Source of the DNA: SZUA-430 sp964547645
Lineage (GTDB): Bacteria > Pseudomonadota > Alphaproteobacteria > Micropepsales > Micropepsaceae
Direction of reading: 5' to 3'
DNA: 17,422 nucleotides
Assembly (NCBI GenBank): GCA_964547645.1
Contig: CAZJOM010000082.1
Span: 1 to 17,422, forward strand
Numbering within the stretch: the stretch's first letter is position 1; every line of letters starts with the position of its first letter. This document shows positions 1 to 7,549 of the stretch, piece by piece. The notes beneath the pieces are model-generated. The model searched no databases and was not told the origin of the DNA. It saw only the letters and a list, made by a program, of their open reading frames with translations. A program made the translations under genes and the position numbers.

Positions 1-2720
1 CCGTGGCACTGCTTGAACTTCTTGCCGGAGCCGCACGGGCAGGGCGCGTTGCGCTGCACCTTGCCCCAGGTGTTCGGGTCGTTCGGGTTCACCGGCACCG
101 GCCGGCCCGCCAACCGCGGCGCGTTCGTGCGCGGGCCTGCGTCCGGGTCGTCGAACTCGTTCTCGCCGGTATCCGGGTTGATGTGCATCGCCTGCATGGG
201 CGGCAGCGCGCGCTCGTCGAGCGCCGGAGGCGGCGCCTCAAGCTGGAGCTGCACGTGCATAAGCTGCCGCGTCACCTGCTGGCGCACCCGCGCGAGCAAA
301 CCTTCGAACAGCAGGAACGCCTCCGACTTGTACTCGTTCAGTGGATCGCGCTGGCCATAACCGCGCAACCCGATCGTATGCCGCAAGTGCTCCAGGGTGA
401 CCAGATGCTCGCGCCACTCGTGATCCATCGTCTGCAACAGCACCGCGCGCTCGATCTGGTTCATGGCCTCGGGCGGCGCGCCGTGGAAGCGCTCGTCGCC
501 GCGCCGATCAGCCGCCTTCGTGATGCGCTCGATAATCTCTTCTTCGGCAATCCCGTCTTCTTTGCCCCACGCCACGATCGGCATGTTGAGCCCGAAATAC
601 TCTCGGATGTCGCTGTCGAGCTCGGTCATCTTCCACTGCTCCGCGTAGGAGCCGTCGGGGATGTAGCGCTTCACCAAATCTTCGATCAGCTGATGGCGCA
701 TACCGACGATCGTGTCGTGCACGCTGTCGGCGCCGATGAACTCCAGCCGCTGTTCGAAGATCGTCTTGCGCTGATCGTTCATCACGTTGTCGAACTTCAG
801 CAAGTTCTTGCGGATATCGAAGTTGCGCGATTCGACCCGCTGCTGCGACTTCGCGACGGCGGCGTTGACCATGCCGTGGCTGATCGCTTCGCCTTGCTTC
901 AGCCCGAGCCGCTGCAGCATGCCGTCAAGCCGGTCTTGCCCGAAGATGCGCATCAGATCGTCGTGCAGGCTGAGATAGAACTTCGAATGCCCCGGGTCGC
1001 CCTGGCGTCCCGAACGTCCGCGCAGCTGGTTGTCGATGCGCCGGCTTTCGTGCCGCTCGGTGCCCAGCACGTAGAGCCCGCCCGCTTCGATCACCTTCTT
1101 CTTAGCTTCCGCGATCTCGGCGCGAATGCGATCCGTGATGCGCTTCTTCTCCGCTTCGTCTTCGATCCCGACGGTCTCAAGCGCGATCCGCATCTCCGCG
1201 TTGCCGCCGAGCTGAATGTCCGTACCGCGGCCCGCCATGTTCGTCGCGATCGTCACCGCCCCCGGCACGCCGGCTTGGGAGATGATCTGCGCTTCCATCT
1301 CGTGGTAGCGCGCGTTCAAGACGTTGTGCTTGATCTTGAGCTTCTTCAGATGCGCGGCCAACGTCTCCGATTTCTCGATCGAGACCGTGCCCACCAGAAC
1401 CGGCTGTCCGCGCTTCACGCAGTCCTTGATCGTCTCGACGATCGCGTCGGTCTTCTCCTCGACCGTGCGATAGATCTCGTCATCATCGTCCACGCGCGCG
1501 ACCGGCACGTTCGTCGGAATCTCGACCACATCGAGATTGTAGATCTCCATGAACTCGTTCGCTTCCGTCGCCGCGGTGCCGGTCATGCCGGCGAGCTTCG
1601 AATAGAGACGGAAGTAGTTCTGGAACGTGATCGACGCCAGCGTCACGTTCTCCGGCTGGATCGCCGCGTTCTCTTTGGCTTCCAGTGCCTGGTGCAGTCC
1701 TTCCGAGTACCGCCGGCCTTCCATCATTCGGCCCGTGAACTCGTCGATGATGATGACCTTGCTGTCCTTGACGATATAGTCCTTGTCCTTCTGGAACAGC
1801 TTGTGCGCCCGAAGCGCCTGGTTCACGTGATGGACGAGGCTGACGTTGGCGATGTCGTAAAGTCCGCCCTCGGTCATCACGCCGTTCTTCGCCAGCCAGC
1901 TCTCGACGGCCTCGTTCCCTTCGTCGGTCAATGTGACGGAGCGCTGCTTCTCGTCGAGTTCGTAGTGCTCCGGCTTCAACTCCGGCATGAACGCGTCGAT
2001 CACCTTGTAGAGGTTCGTGTGATCTTCCGTCGGGCCTGAGATAATCAGCGGCGTCCGCGCCTCGTCGATCAGAATCGAGTCCACTTCGTCCACGATCGCG
2101 AAGTTGTGCCCGCGCTGCACCATCTGCGCCTTGGAGTACTTCATGTTGTCGCGCAGATAGTCGAAACCGTACTCGTTGTTCGTGCCGTAGGTCACGTCGG
2201 CCGCGTACTGCTCGCGCCGTTGTGGATCGGAGAGCCCATGCACGATGCAACCGACCGAGAGCCCCAGGAACCGGTAGACCTGCCCCATCCACTCCGCGTC
2301 GCGCTTGGCCAGATAATCGTTGACCGTGACCACATGCACGCCCTTGCCCGAGAGCGAGTTCAAATAGACGGGCAACGTGGCGACCAGCGTCTTACCTTCG
2401 CCGGTCTTCATTTCGGAGATGATGCCGTCGTGCAGCACCATCCCACCGATCAGCTGCACATCGAAGTGCCGCTGGCCGAGGGTCCGCTTCGCCGCCTCGC
2501 GCACCGTGGCAAACGCTTCAGGCAACAGGTCGTCGAGCTTCCGCCCGGCGGCGACCTGCTCGCGGAACTGCGCGGTACGCTGGCGCAACTCGTCGGCGGT
2601 GAGCTTGGCGAATTCGGGTTCGAGAGCGTTGATACGCGGCACTCTGGCGTAGAAAGGCTTCAGTCTACGGTCGTTGCTGGAGCCAAAGATTTTCTTGGCC
2701 AGCGAGGTCAGCCCGAGCAT
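1..2720 (-). CDS. secA: Preprotein translocase ATPase SecA (3' end off the window)
   Basis: SecA is the cytosolic/peripheral motor ATPase that drives unfolded preproteins through SecYEG. Translating the complement from ATG 2720 gives 906 complete codons without a stop. The first nucleotide-binding fold has Walker A GEGKT (K110, codon 2391-2393) and the SecA Walker B block DEVDSILIDEARTPLI (D211-D214). The second fold carries MAGRGTDIQLGGN and LRGRSGRQGDPG. The C-terminus has the zinc/SecB-binding motif CPCGSGKKFKQCH, with ligands C894, C896, C905 and H906, right at the window edge. Only a handful of residues are therefore missing. ATG 2720 is preceded by AAGGA nine bases upstream, and the MLGLTSLAKK start is typical of alphaproteobacterial SecA. 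It is divergent from the downstream-facing exported peptidase gene. Identification is essentially certain from family motifs; the exact C-terminal end is not visible. Confidence 0.98.
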   Translation of the reverse strand, partial: MLGLTSLAKKIFGSSNDRRLKPFYARVPRINALEPEFAKLTADELRQRTAQFREQVAAGRKLDDLLPEAFATVREAAKRTLGQRHFDVQLIGGMVLHDGIISEMKTGEGKTLVATLPVYLNSLSGKGVHVVTVNDYLAKRDAEWMGQVYRFLGLSVGCIVHGLSDPQRREQYAADVTYGTNNEYGFDYLRDNMKYSKAQMVQRGHNFAIVDEVDSILIDEARTPLIISGPTEDHTNLYKVIDAFMPELKPEHYELDEKQRSVTLTDEGNEAVESWLAKNGVMTEGGLYDIANVSLVHHVNQALRAHKLFQKDKDYIVKDSKVIIIDEFTGRMMEGRRYSEGLHQALEAKENAAIQPENVTLASITFQNYFRLYSKLAGMTGTAATEANEFMEIYNLDVVEIPTNVPVARVDDDDEIYRTVEEKTDAIVETIKDCVKRGQPVLVGTVSIEKSETLAAHLKKLKIKHNVLNARYHEMEAQIISQAGVPGAVTIATNMAGRGTDIQLGGNAEMRIALETVGIEDEAEKKRITDRIRAEIAEAKKKVIEAGGLYVLGTERHESRRIDNQLRGRSGRQGDPGHSKFYLSLHDDLMRIFGQDRLDGMLQRLGLKQGEAISHGMVNAAVAKSQQRVESRNFDIRKNLLKFDNVMNDQRKTIFEQRLEFIGADSVHDTIVGMRHQLIEDLVKRYIPDGSYAEQWKMTELDSDIREYFGLNMPIVAWGKEDGIAEEEIIERITKAADRRGDERFHGAPPEAMNQIERAVLLQTMDHEWREHLVTLEHLRHTIGLRGYGQRDPLNEYKSEAFLLFEGLLARVRQQVTRQLMHVQLQLEAPPPALDERALPPMQAMHINPDTGENEFDDPDAGPRTNAPRLAGRPVPVNPNDPNTWGKVQRNAPCPCGSGKKFKQCH

Positions 2721-2756
2721 TCGAATGCGTCCTTGGAACAAAGGTAAACAGGATCA

Positions 2757-2789
2757 AGGCTCTCGCGCCTAACCGGCGCAAGCTCGCCT
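2757..2789 (-). promoter_or_regulatory. Hairpin in the secA leader
   Basis: The predicted secA leader holds an interrupted inverted repeat. The inner stem GCGCC/GGCGC (2765-2769 with 2775-2779) surrounds a five-base loop. An outer AGGC/GCCT stem (2757-2760 with 2786-2789) is separated from it by an internal bulge. It lies upstream of the AAGGA ribosome binding site (2730-2734) and does not overlap it. There is no T-run, so it is not a typical terminator. Whether it regulates secA is unknown. Confidence 0.3.
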
Positions 2790-2832
2790 CAAAGAGGAAC
2801 GGAAACGGAAGTTTCGCGCAAAGCCGCGAGGA

Positions 2833-2861
2833 CAGATAAGGGGGCCACTCCCCCCTGTCAA
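2833..2861 (-). promoter_or_regulatory. Putative secA sigma70-type promoter
   Basis: On the minus strand, TTGACA (2856-2861, a perfect -35 consensus) is followed after 17 bases by TATCTG (2833-2838, a weak -10). The 17-base spacer is itself a G5/C5 inverted repeat around CCACT (2840-2854). The start of transcription would fall near 2826, giving an untranslated leader of about 105 bases. This is motif matching only. Confidence 0.45.
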
Positions 2862-2989
2862 CGCGACGTGGCGACAGTAACACAGGGGTGTTGCCGACCC
2901 GCTCTTGTCCACCAAAGGGGGGTGCAGGGTTAGGCTGGAACGTAGGGCGAACAATAACGGCGCTAGGCGCGACAGGCGACCGCCCGTGT

Positions 2990-3018
2990 TTGACACCCCC
3001 TTTCGTGGCACCTAGCGT
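2990..3018 (+). promoter_or_regulatory. Putative promoter of the HExxH exported protein gene
   Basis: TTGACA (2990-2995) is followed after 17 bases by TAGCGT (3013-3018). This puts a start site near 3025, with a leader of about 24 bases before GTG 3049. The -35 is a perfect consensus; the -10 is poor. The context GCACCTAGC could also fit a Caulobacter-type housekeeping -10. Motif evidence only. Confidence 0.35.
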
Positions 3019-3048
3019 TTGAGTCGCAATCTGGTCGGGAGAGGCGTG

Positions 3049-4707
3049 GTGACGTTTCGTCTGCTGACAGCGTTGTTTGTGCTGCTTCTTGGTGTCGGCG
3101 ATGCGCTGGCCTTTGGCAGTTGCCGAACACCCGGCTATCTCGCCGGCTTCGACGCAAGCTACGGCTCGGCCTCCTGCCGCGTCGTGCACACCACGCAAGT
3201 TCGCTGGCGCGGCGGCACCGCTGACGTCCGCGTGATCGTTGCCGATGCGCCGACGCCGGCGCTCGACGCCGAGATCGCGAACTTCCGCACGCGCGTTGAC
3301 GCGCTGGTTGCGCGCATTGGGACCGCCATGACCGCGCTCGGCGATGTCCGCTTGAACGAAACCACAATCCTCCTGTCGAGCCTGGGCAGCGGCCGGTATC
3401 ACGCCGGCACCTTCGGCGGCAGCGGCGAGTGCAAGATCATCTTCTACAAGCAAAACAGTGCCATCTCGCTGGAGCAGTTTCTCTTCACCTACGCGCACGA
3501 GATGTTCCATTGCGTTCAAGAGGCGACGTGGTCTCGCCACTACGATGGCGATGAGGCAAAGTGGTGGTACGAGGGCTCGGCGGAGTACTTTGCCCACTTG
3601 GCGAACCCAAATTCGTCGCAAGGCGACCGGTTCATCAATGCCTTCGACGAGCAGTCCCCCGACGACGCGCTCGTCGATATGGACTATGCCGCGGTTGTCT
3701 TCTTTCTGTGGCTCGGCGCTCAACGCGAAACGCGCGACGTCAAGTTCTTCATCGATGCGATGCCGCGCAGTGCCGGTCGCGAAGCACAGGTGAGCGCCTT
3801 GCGCGCCCGCGCGCCGATCGACCGTTGGGTGCAATTCGGCCAGGACTATCTCGATGGCCGCATTCGTCAGCCCGGCGGGCGTGCGCTGCCGTCTCTCGTC
3901 AACCGCGGCGAGACGGCGACAATCACAGGGCCGACGCGCAAGACATTGGCGACCAGTGAGTTCGTTCTGGCGCGCGAAACGCTTCTGTTCAAGAAAGGCA
4001 AAACCTATCGCACGTCGATCGCCGATGTTCGCGGCGAGCCGAAGAGCCGCTTTAGCGTGCACACCGGCGACTGGGCGGACCCGCCGGCGCGCGTGCTCGC
4101 GTGCGACGAAGACAAGTCCTTCACCGTTCTGACGACCGCAGTCAGCGGCGACGTCGCCTCGCACGCGTTCGTCGTCGAGGAAGCGCAAGCCGTGGCCGAG
4201 CGCGCATGCTGTCTGATCGGCGAATGGACGCCGACACCGGCGTCCGTACAAGCCGAATCGCGAATGATGATGGAACTCGGTGGCTCGCGAATGGCGGCGG
4301 CCGGCGTGGGTTTCAGCTGCGCCCCCGCAGGTGGCGGGTGGACGCTTCGGTTCGGCGAGGACAGCACCGGCGCCGTACGCTGGAACAATTTTGCCAATCG
4401 CTGTGTAACCAGGGCACCGCGCGGCTCGATGGTCCAAACCATCACCCGCCGGGGCGCTCAGAACTTCACCTGGGAGATATTGCAGCCCGGCGCCGGCCGC
4501 GCCCGCTACACCGACAGCAGCGTGACGTGGACATACGTCATGCAGATCGGCCCGCAAACAATCACGCGTTCGTCCCCCGACTCCGGCTCATCGATCGGGG
4601 CGAACGGCTTTGCCTACACCTGCACCCGTACGACGCTCGACATTAAGGGGATCTACGGCCTGAGCTACCGTGAAGCCGAGTACACCCGCCCCGCGCCCGC
4701 CCGCTGA
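3049..4707 (+). CDS. Exported HExxH metallopeptidase-like protein with unassigned C-terminal domain
   Basis: This 552-aa protein probably acts outside the cytoplasm. Residues 1-21 (TFRLLTALFVLLLGVGDALA) form a signal peptide ending in ALA. Residues 149-154 carry AHEMFH, an HExxH zinc-site motif (H150, E151, H154). After 20 residues comes WWYEGSAEYFA, whose E175 is a good candidate third ligand, as in gluzincin-type peptidases. The middle and C-terminal part (roughly 240-552) match no domain I recognise. It includes a CCLIGEWTP segment and a beta-rich GGGWTLRF...WNNF region. I chose GTG 3049 because GGGAGAGG lies just upstream at good spacing; GTG 3046 and a TTG at 3019 are alternatives. It is divergent from secA with its own promoter-like element. 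Peptidase activity is inferred from the motif pair; the substrate is unknown. Confidence 0.8.
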   Translation: MTFRLLTALFVLLLGVGDALAFGSCRTPGYLAGFDASYGSASCRVVHTTQVRWRGGTADVRVIVADAPTPALDAEIANFRTRVDALVARIGTAMTALGDVRLNETTILLSSLGSGRYHAGTFGGSGECKIIFYKQNSAISLEQFLFTYAHEMFHCVQEATWSRHYDGDEAKWWYEGSAEYFAHLANPNSSQGDRFINAFDEQSPDDALVDMDYAAVVFFLWLGAQRETRDVKFFIDAMPRSAGREAQVSALRARAPIDRWVQFGQDYLDGRIRQPGGRALPSLVNRGETATITGPTRKTLATSEFVLARETLLFKKGKTYRTSIADVRGEPKSRFSVHTGDWADPPARVLACDEDKSFTVLTTAVSGDVASHAFVVEEAQAVAERACCLIGEWTPTPASVQAESRMMMELGGSRMAAAGVGFSCAPAGGGWTLRFGEDSTGAVRWNNFANRCVTRAPRGSMVQTITRRGAQNFTWEILQPGAGRARYTDSSVTWTYVMQIGPQTITRSSPDSGSSIGANGFAYTCTRTTLDIKGIYGLSYREAEYTRPAPAR

Positions 4708-4719
4708 CGATCGACCCGT

Positions 4720-4826
4720 TCACACGTCCGTGCTCGGGTTGAACAGAAACTTAACGCCCCTCGCGCCGTGAAGTGCGCCCTAACAGTCGCTTGAGCCGTC
4801 GCATCAACGGCACTCGAAATCGTCCT
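4720..4826 (-). pseudogene. Frameshifted remnant of an MDR oxidoreductase C-terminus
   Basis: On the minus strand one frame reads RTISSAVDATAQA and another reads ARGVKFLFNPSTDV followed by TGA at 4720-4722. Together they mirror the last 34 residues of the intact MDR at 6350-7492 (RTISLAEAL ... ATGEKFLINPNKDV). The final ten residues match at seven positions. Distance from RTIS to the stop is nearly the same (104 nt here against 34 codons), with a net frame change near 4757. No upstream part of an MDR is present: the SDR stop at 4842-4844 lies directly beyond it. The simplest reading is the tail of a decayed paralogue. Similarity was aligned by eye only. Confidence 0.6.
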
Positions 4827-4841
4827 GCCCCTTGGCGCGCC

Positions 4842-5828
4842 CTAGGGAGTGCGCGACGTCTTGCGAATTTCTTCAAAGCCCTGCTCGCGCGAGATGACTG
4901 GCGCATAGCCCAACTCGCGCCGCGCTTTGGAAATGTCGAGCGTCACGGGCACGCCGAGCGTTGCATATTCTTGAAAGCTGATCGGTGCTTTCACCCGTCC
5001 CGCGGTCAGCCGCGCGAACGTATCGCCGACCTGCGCCGTCGCAGCGACCAACCATCGCGGAACCGATGCAGTCGGAACCTTGACGCCTTGCGTCTCTAAA
5101 AGCGTGGTCACGAACGCCCGGAACTCAACCGGCTCGCCGTCAGTCACAAAATAGACTTCGCCGGGCCGGCCCTTTTCGAGTGCCAGCAGAACACCCTCGC
5201 ACGCGTTCGCGATGTGGGTCGTGCTGACCGGATAGCGCCCGCCGCCGATCCACTGCAGCTTGCCGCTCTTCGCCGCGTCGACGAGCGCAGGGAGGGCGGT
5301 CGTATCATCGCGTCCCCAAACAAAGCGCGGCCGCACGACGATCACTGCGAAGCCCTCTTGCGCCGTGCTGAGCGCGATCCGTTCAGCCTCGGCCTTTGTT
5401 CGCGAGTAGGCGCCGGCTGGGCGAGCCGGCATCGGCGTCGCTTCCGTCGCGTTGATCAGCGGCCGGCCATCCAGAAGCACGGCTTCCGTACTGATCTGGA
5501 CCACCCGCGCGATACCGGCGCTCTTTGCGGCATTGAAGACGGTTTTTGTTCCTTCGAGATTCGCGCGATCCTGCGCCGCGCTTCCGAAGCCATGATCCGT
5601 ATCAGCGGCGGCGTGAATGAGAGCCCGGCAACCCTTCATCAACTGTGGCAAGGCGTCCGCATCCAACATGTCGCCGCGCGCCGGGGTTGCCCCAAGCTCG
5701 CGCACCCGCGCCGCCGAAGCTTCGCTCCGCGCCAGCGCCACAACTTCAACCCCGCGCGCCTTAGCCGCGCGAATGAGATTGCGGCCGAGGTAACCGCTGC
5801 CGCCCGTGATGAACAGAGGACCTTGCAT
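4842..5828 (-). CDS. NAD(P)-dependent extended SDR (epimerase/dehydratase family)
   Basis: This 328-aa protein has the layout of an atypical/extended short-chain dehydrogenase. The N-terminal Rossmann motif TGGSGYLG covers residues 8-15. It has the conserved GDMLD and IHAAADT segments, a likely catalytic serine in QISTEAV (S113), and the YxxxK pair Y141/K145 in YSRTK. A VRPRFVWGRDD block follows, typical of NAD-dependent epimerase and 3-beta-HSD-like families. Substrate-determining regions are not diagnostic, so the sugar, steroid or flavonoid-type substrate cannot be named. ATG 5828 lies nine bases after the lipoprotein stop and lacks a clear ribosome binding site, which suggests translational coupling. 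It is the last intact gene of the lrp-MDR-lipoprotein operon and abuts an MDR remnant at its 3' end. Confidence 0.9.
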   Translation of the reverse strand: MQGPLFITGGSGYLGRNLIRAAKARGVEVVALARSEASAARVRELGATPARGDMLDADALPQLMKGCRALIHAAADTDHGFGSAAQDRANLEGTKTVFNAAKSAGIARVVQISTEAVLLDGRPLINATEATPMPARPAGAYSRTKAEAERIALSTAQEGFAVIVVRPRFVWGRDDTTALPALVDAAKSGKLQWIGGGRYPVSTTHIANACEGVLLALEKGRPGEVYFVTDGEPVEFRAFVTTLLETQGVKVPTASVPRWLVAATAQVGDTFARLTAGRVKAPISFQEYATLGVPVTLDISKARRELGYAPVISREQGFEEIRKTSRTP

Positions 5829-5837
5829 GGGACGGCG

Positions 5838-6320
5838 CTACTTCGCCGCCACGCCCGTAAGCCCGGAGCAGTCCGCGACGAACTTCTCGAACTCCTGTCC
5901 CGCATCGACGCCTGACTCCGCAAACGCGTAACCGTCGTTGACGGATATGCGCGCGGTCGTGCCGTTCCGCACCGCGGTGAGCATCTCGCCGGTCAGCGGC
6001 GCCGTCACCGCAAAGGTCGGCCCACCGTCTTGACCGGGCACCAGCGTCGCAGGGAAAGCGGTCCCCGAGAGTGTCATCACAAACGGCGGCGCCATGTTCG
6101 CCATGCCGACTTGTTGGACCCCCGCGCTCAACGTCAGTGCCGGCCCCGCCTTCGCGCAGACCAAACGAAACGCCGCCATGTCTGGCGTCTCGACGATCGT
6201 GAGTGAGACCTCATCAGCGCTCTTCGCGTGCGTCCAGCCGGCGACTGTGTTCGTGTTGCTCTGCCCGCAAGCCGCCAAGCCGACGCAACCCGCGACCGCC
6301 ACAATTCGGAACATGCTCAA
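5838..6320 (-). CDS. Small lipoprotein of unknown function
   Basis: The 160-aa product starts MSMFRIVAVAGCVGLAACGQ, a short lipoprotein signal peptide with lipobox LAAC (modified cysteine 18 counted from the TTG start). The mature part is mostly beta-prone, with no domain I recognise, and has two further cysteines (in RLVCAKAG and VADCSGL) that could form a disulfide. The start is a choice between TTG 6320, which has GAGGA seven bases upstream, and ATG 6314, which is 13 bases from it; spacing favours TTG. It lies 29 bases after the MDR gene and nine before the SDR gene, so co-transcription is likely. Export as an envelope lipoprotein is well supported; the function is not. Confidence 0.82.
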   Translation of the reverse strand: MSMFRIVAVAGCVGLAACGQSNTNTVAGWTHAKSADEVSLTIVETPDMAAFRLVCAKAGPALTLSAGVQQVGMANMAPPFVMTLSGTAFPATLVPGQDGGPTFAVTAPLTGEMLTAVRNGTTARISVNDGYAFAESGVDAGQEFEKFVADCSGLTGVAAK

Positions 6321-6349
6321 GTTCGATTCCTCGCGTTGTCAGCCGGGCC

Positions 6350-7492
6350 TTACACGTCTTTGTTCGGGTTGATCAAGAACTTCTCGCCCGTCGCGCGCTT
6401 GGCATAGGCTTGGATCACGTCCGGCTGCAGCGCCTCGGCGAGTGAAATCGTGCGCGTATAGTGGCTGGCAAACGTCGTCTTTATTTCGTCTGCCACGCGT
6501 TGCCGCAAGCGGTTCACTTCCGGCCCCCCGATCTTCATCAGGAAGGGCGTGAGCAACCATCCCCCGATGCCCCATGCCATGCCGTACGACCGCGTGAGTT
6601 CCGTCGGCCCCGTGTCGAGCCCGCCATAGATGTAAACCTGCTTATGCGTGGTCGAACCATAGCGGCTATAGCCGGCGCCCGTCTGGCTCGCCGCGATCTC
6701 CATGCCGGTCAGAATTTGACTGGCCAACTTGCCCCCGCCGATCGCATCGAAGGCAAGCGTCGCGCCAGTTTCGACCAGCGCCCTCGTCAACGCCTCCATG
6801 AACCCCGGCGCCTGGCTGTCGAGCACGATCTTCGCACCGATCCCGCGCAGAATTTTCTCTTGCTCCGCGCTGCGCACGATGTTGATGAGGCCCACACCGT
6901 CGGCGAGACAAATCTTGTTCAGCATCTGCCCGAGGTTCGACGCCGCGGCCGTATGCACGAGCGCCTTGTGCCCCTCGCGCCGCATCGTCTCGACCATGCC
7001 GAGCGCGGTCAGCGGATTGACGAAGCACGACGCGCCTTCCGCCGCCGTCGTCCCCGGATGCAGTTGCAGAATCTCCCCGGCTTTGATCGTGCGGTACTGC
7101 GCATACATCGCCCCGCCGATCATCGCGACCGTCTTGCCGAGCAGCGCCTGCGCCGCCGCGGAGGAGCCCGCTTTCACGACCACACCCGCACCTTCATTAC
7201 CGACCGGCATCGACTGGCCGACACGCGCCGAGATCATGCGCATGAACTGCGGCGGCACCGGCGCAGAAACCACCGCCTCCGCGCCCTTGCCCGAAACCCG
7301 CGCCGCCTTCATGTCGGCAGGCCCGATTAGAAGGCCCAGGTCCGACGGATTGATTGGCGTCCCCTCAATCCGAACCAAAACCTCATCCGCCCCCGGCTCC
7401 CCCACCGGCACGTGAGCGAGCGACAACTGCAGCTCCCCATCCTTGGTCACAAGCGAACGAAGCTGCAGCGCGGTCGACGGAATGTTGGCCAT
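6350..7492 (-). CDS. Zinc-free MDR oxidoreductase (quinone reductase/enoyl reductase-like)
   Basis: This 380-aa medium-chain dehydrogenase/reductase has the GroES-like N-terminal half (PINPSDLGLLIG, residues 47-57; VGNEGAGVVV, 97-106). The Rossmann half has HTAAASNLGQM (180-190) as nucleotide-binding loop and FDAIGGG (248-254). The cysteine/histidine zinc ligands of alcohol dehydrogenases are absent (the cysteines are C156 and C195), which fits NADPH:quinone or enoyl reductase branches of the family. The substrate cannot be told. The start is ATG 7492 with GGAGG six bases upstream; longer upstream reading is possible but has no such support. The ribosome binding site sits inside a perfect inverted repeat. 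The gene lies 57 bases downstream of an Lrp/AsnC regulator, which may control it. A broken copy of its C-terminus lies at 4720-4826. Confidence 0.9.
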   Translation of the reverse strand: MANIPSTALQLRSLVTKDGELQLSLAHVPVGEPGADEVLVRIEGTPINPSDLGLLIGPADMKAARVSGKGAEAVVSAPVPPQFMRMISARVGQSMPVGNEGAGVVVKAGSSAAAQALLGKTVAMIGGAMYAQYRTIKAGEILQLHPGTTAAEGASCFVNPLTALGMVETMRREGHKALVHTAAASNLGQMLNKICLADGVGLINIVRSAEQEKILRGIGAKIVLDSQAPGFMEALTRALVETGATLAFDAIGGGKLASQILTGMEIAASQTGAGYSRYGSTTHKQVYIYGGLDTGPTELTRSYGMAWGIGGWLLTPFLMKIGGPEVNRLRQRVADEIKTTFASHYTRTISLAEALQPDVIQAYAKRATGEKFLINPNKDV

Positions 7493-7497
7493 GAAAA

Positions 7498-7514
7498 CCT
7501 CCAATGTTTGGAGG
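7498..7514 (-). promoter_or_regulatory. Perfect inverted repeat enclosing the MDR ribosome binding site
   Basis: The plus strand reads CCTCCAA-TGT-TTGGAGG, two 7-base arms around three bases. In the mRNA, the arm next to the MDR start is TTGGAGG, whose GGAGG is the SD sequence for ATG 7492. A hairpin would pair it with the upstream CCTCCAA arm. As DNA, the 17-bp dyad could equally be an operator, for example for the Lrp-type protein encoded just upstream. Confidence 0.5.
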
Positions 7515-7549
7515 CACCATGCGCTGCCAGCGCGCAAGAATCCAGTGCT

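Larger units (their letters stand above)
2721..3048. other. Intergenic region between secA and the divergent peptidase gene
   Basis: About 328 bases separate two divergent starts. I see two promoter-like elements (2833-2861 minus, 2990-3018 plus), the leader hairpin at 2757-2789, and several short G- or C-runs. No ORF here has both a convincing ribosome binding site and protein-like composition. The 80-codon minus frame at 2769-3011 looks like chance. Confidence 0.6.

Noticed and set aside
3..2039. Long plus-strand open frame of 678 codons
   Set aside because: It is antisense to secA, whose complement shows all SecA motifs. The frame is Arg/His/Leu-rich with no domain, the usual GC-rich shadow.
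2665..4557. Long minus-strand open frame of 630 codons
   Set aside because: It is antisense to the HExxH exported protein, which has a signal peptide, a ribosome binding site and catalytic motifs. The minus frame also runs into the start of secA.
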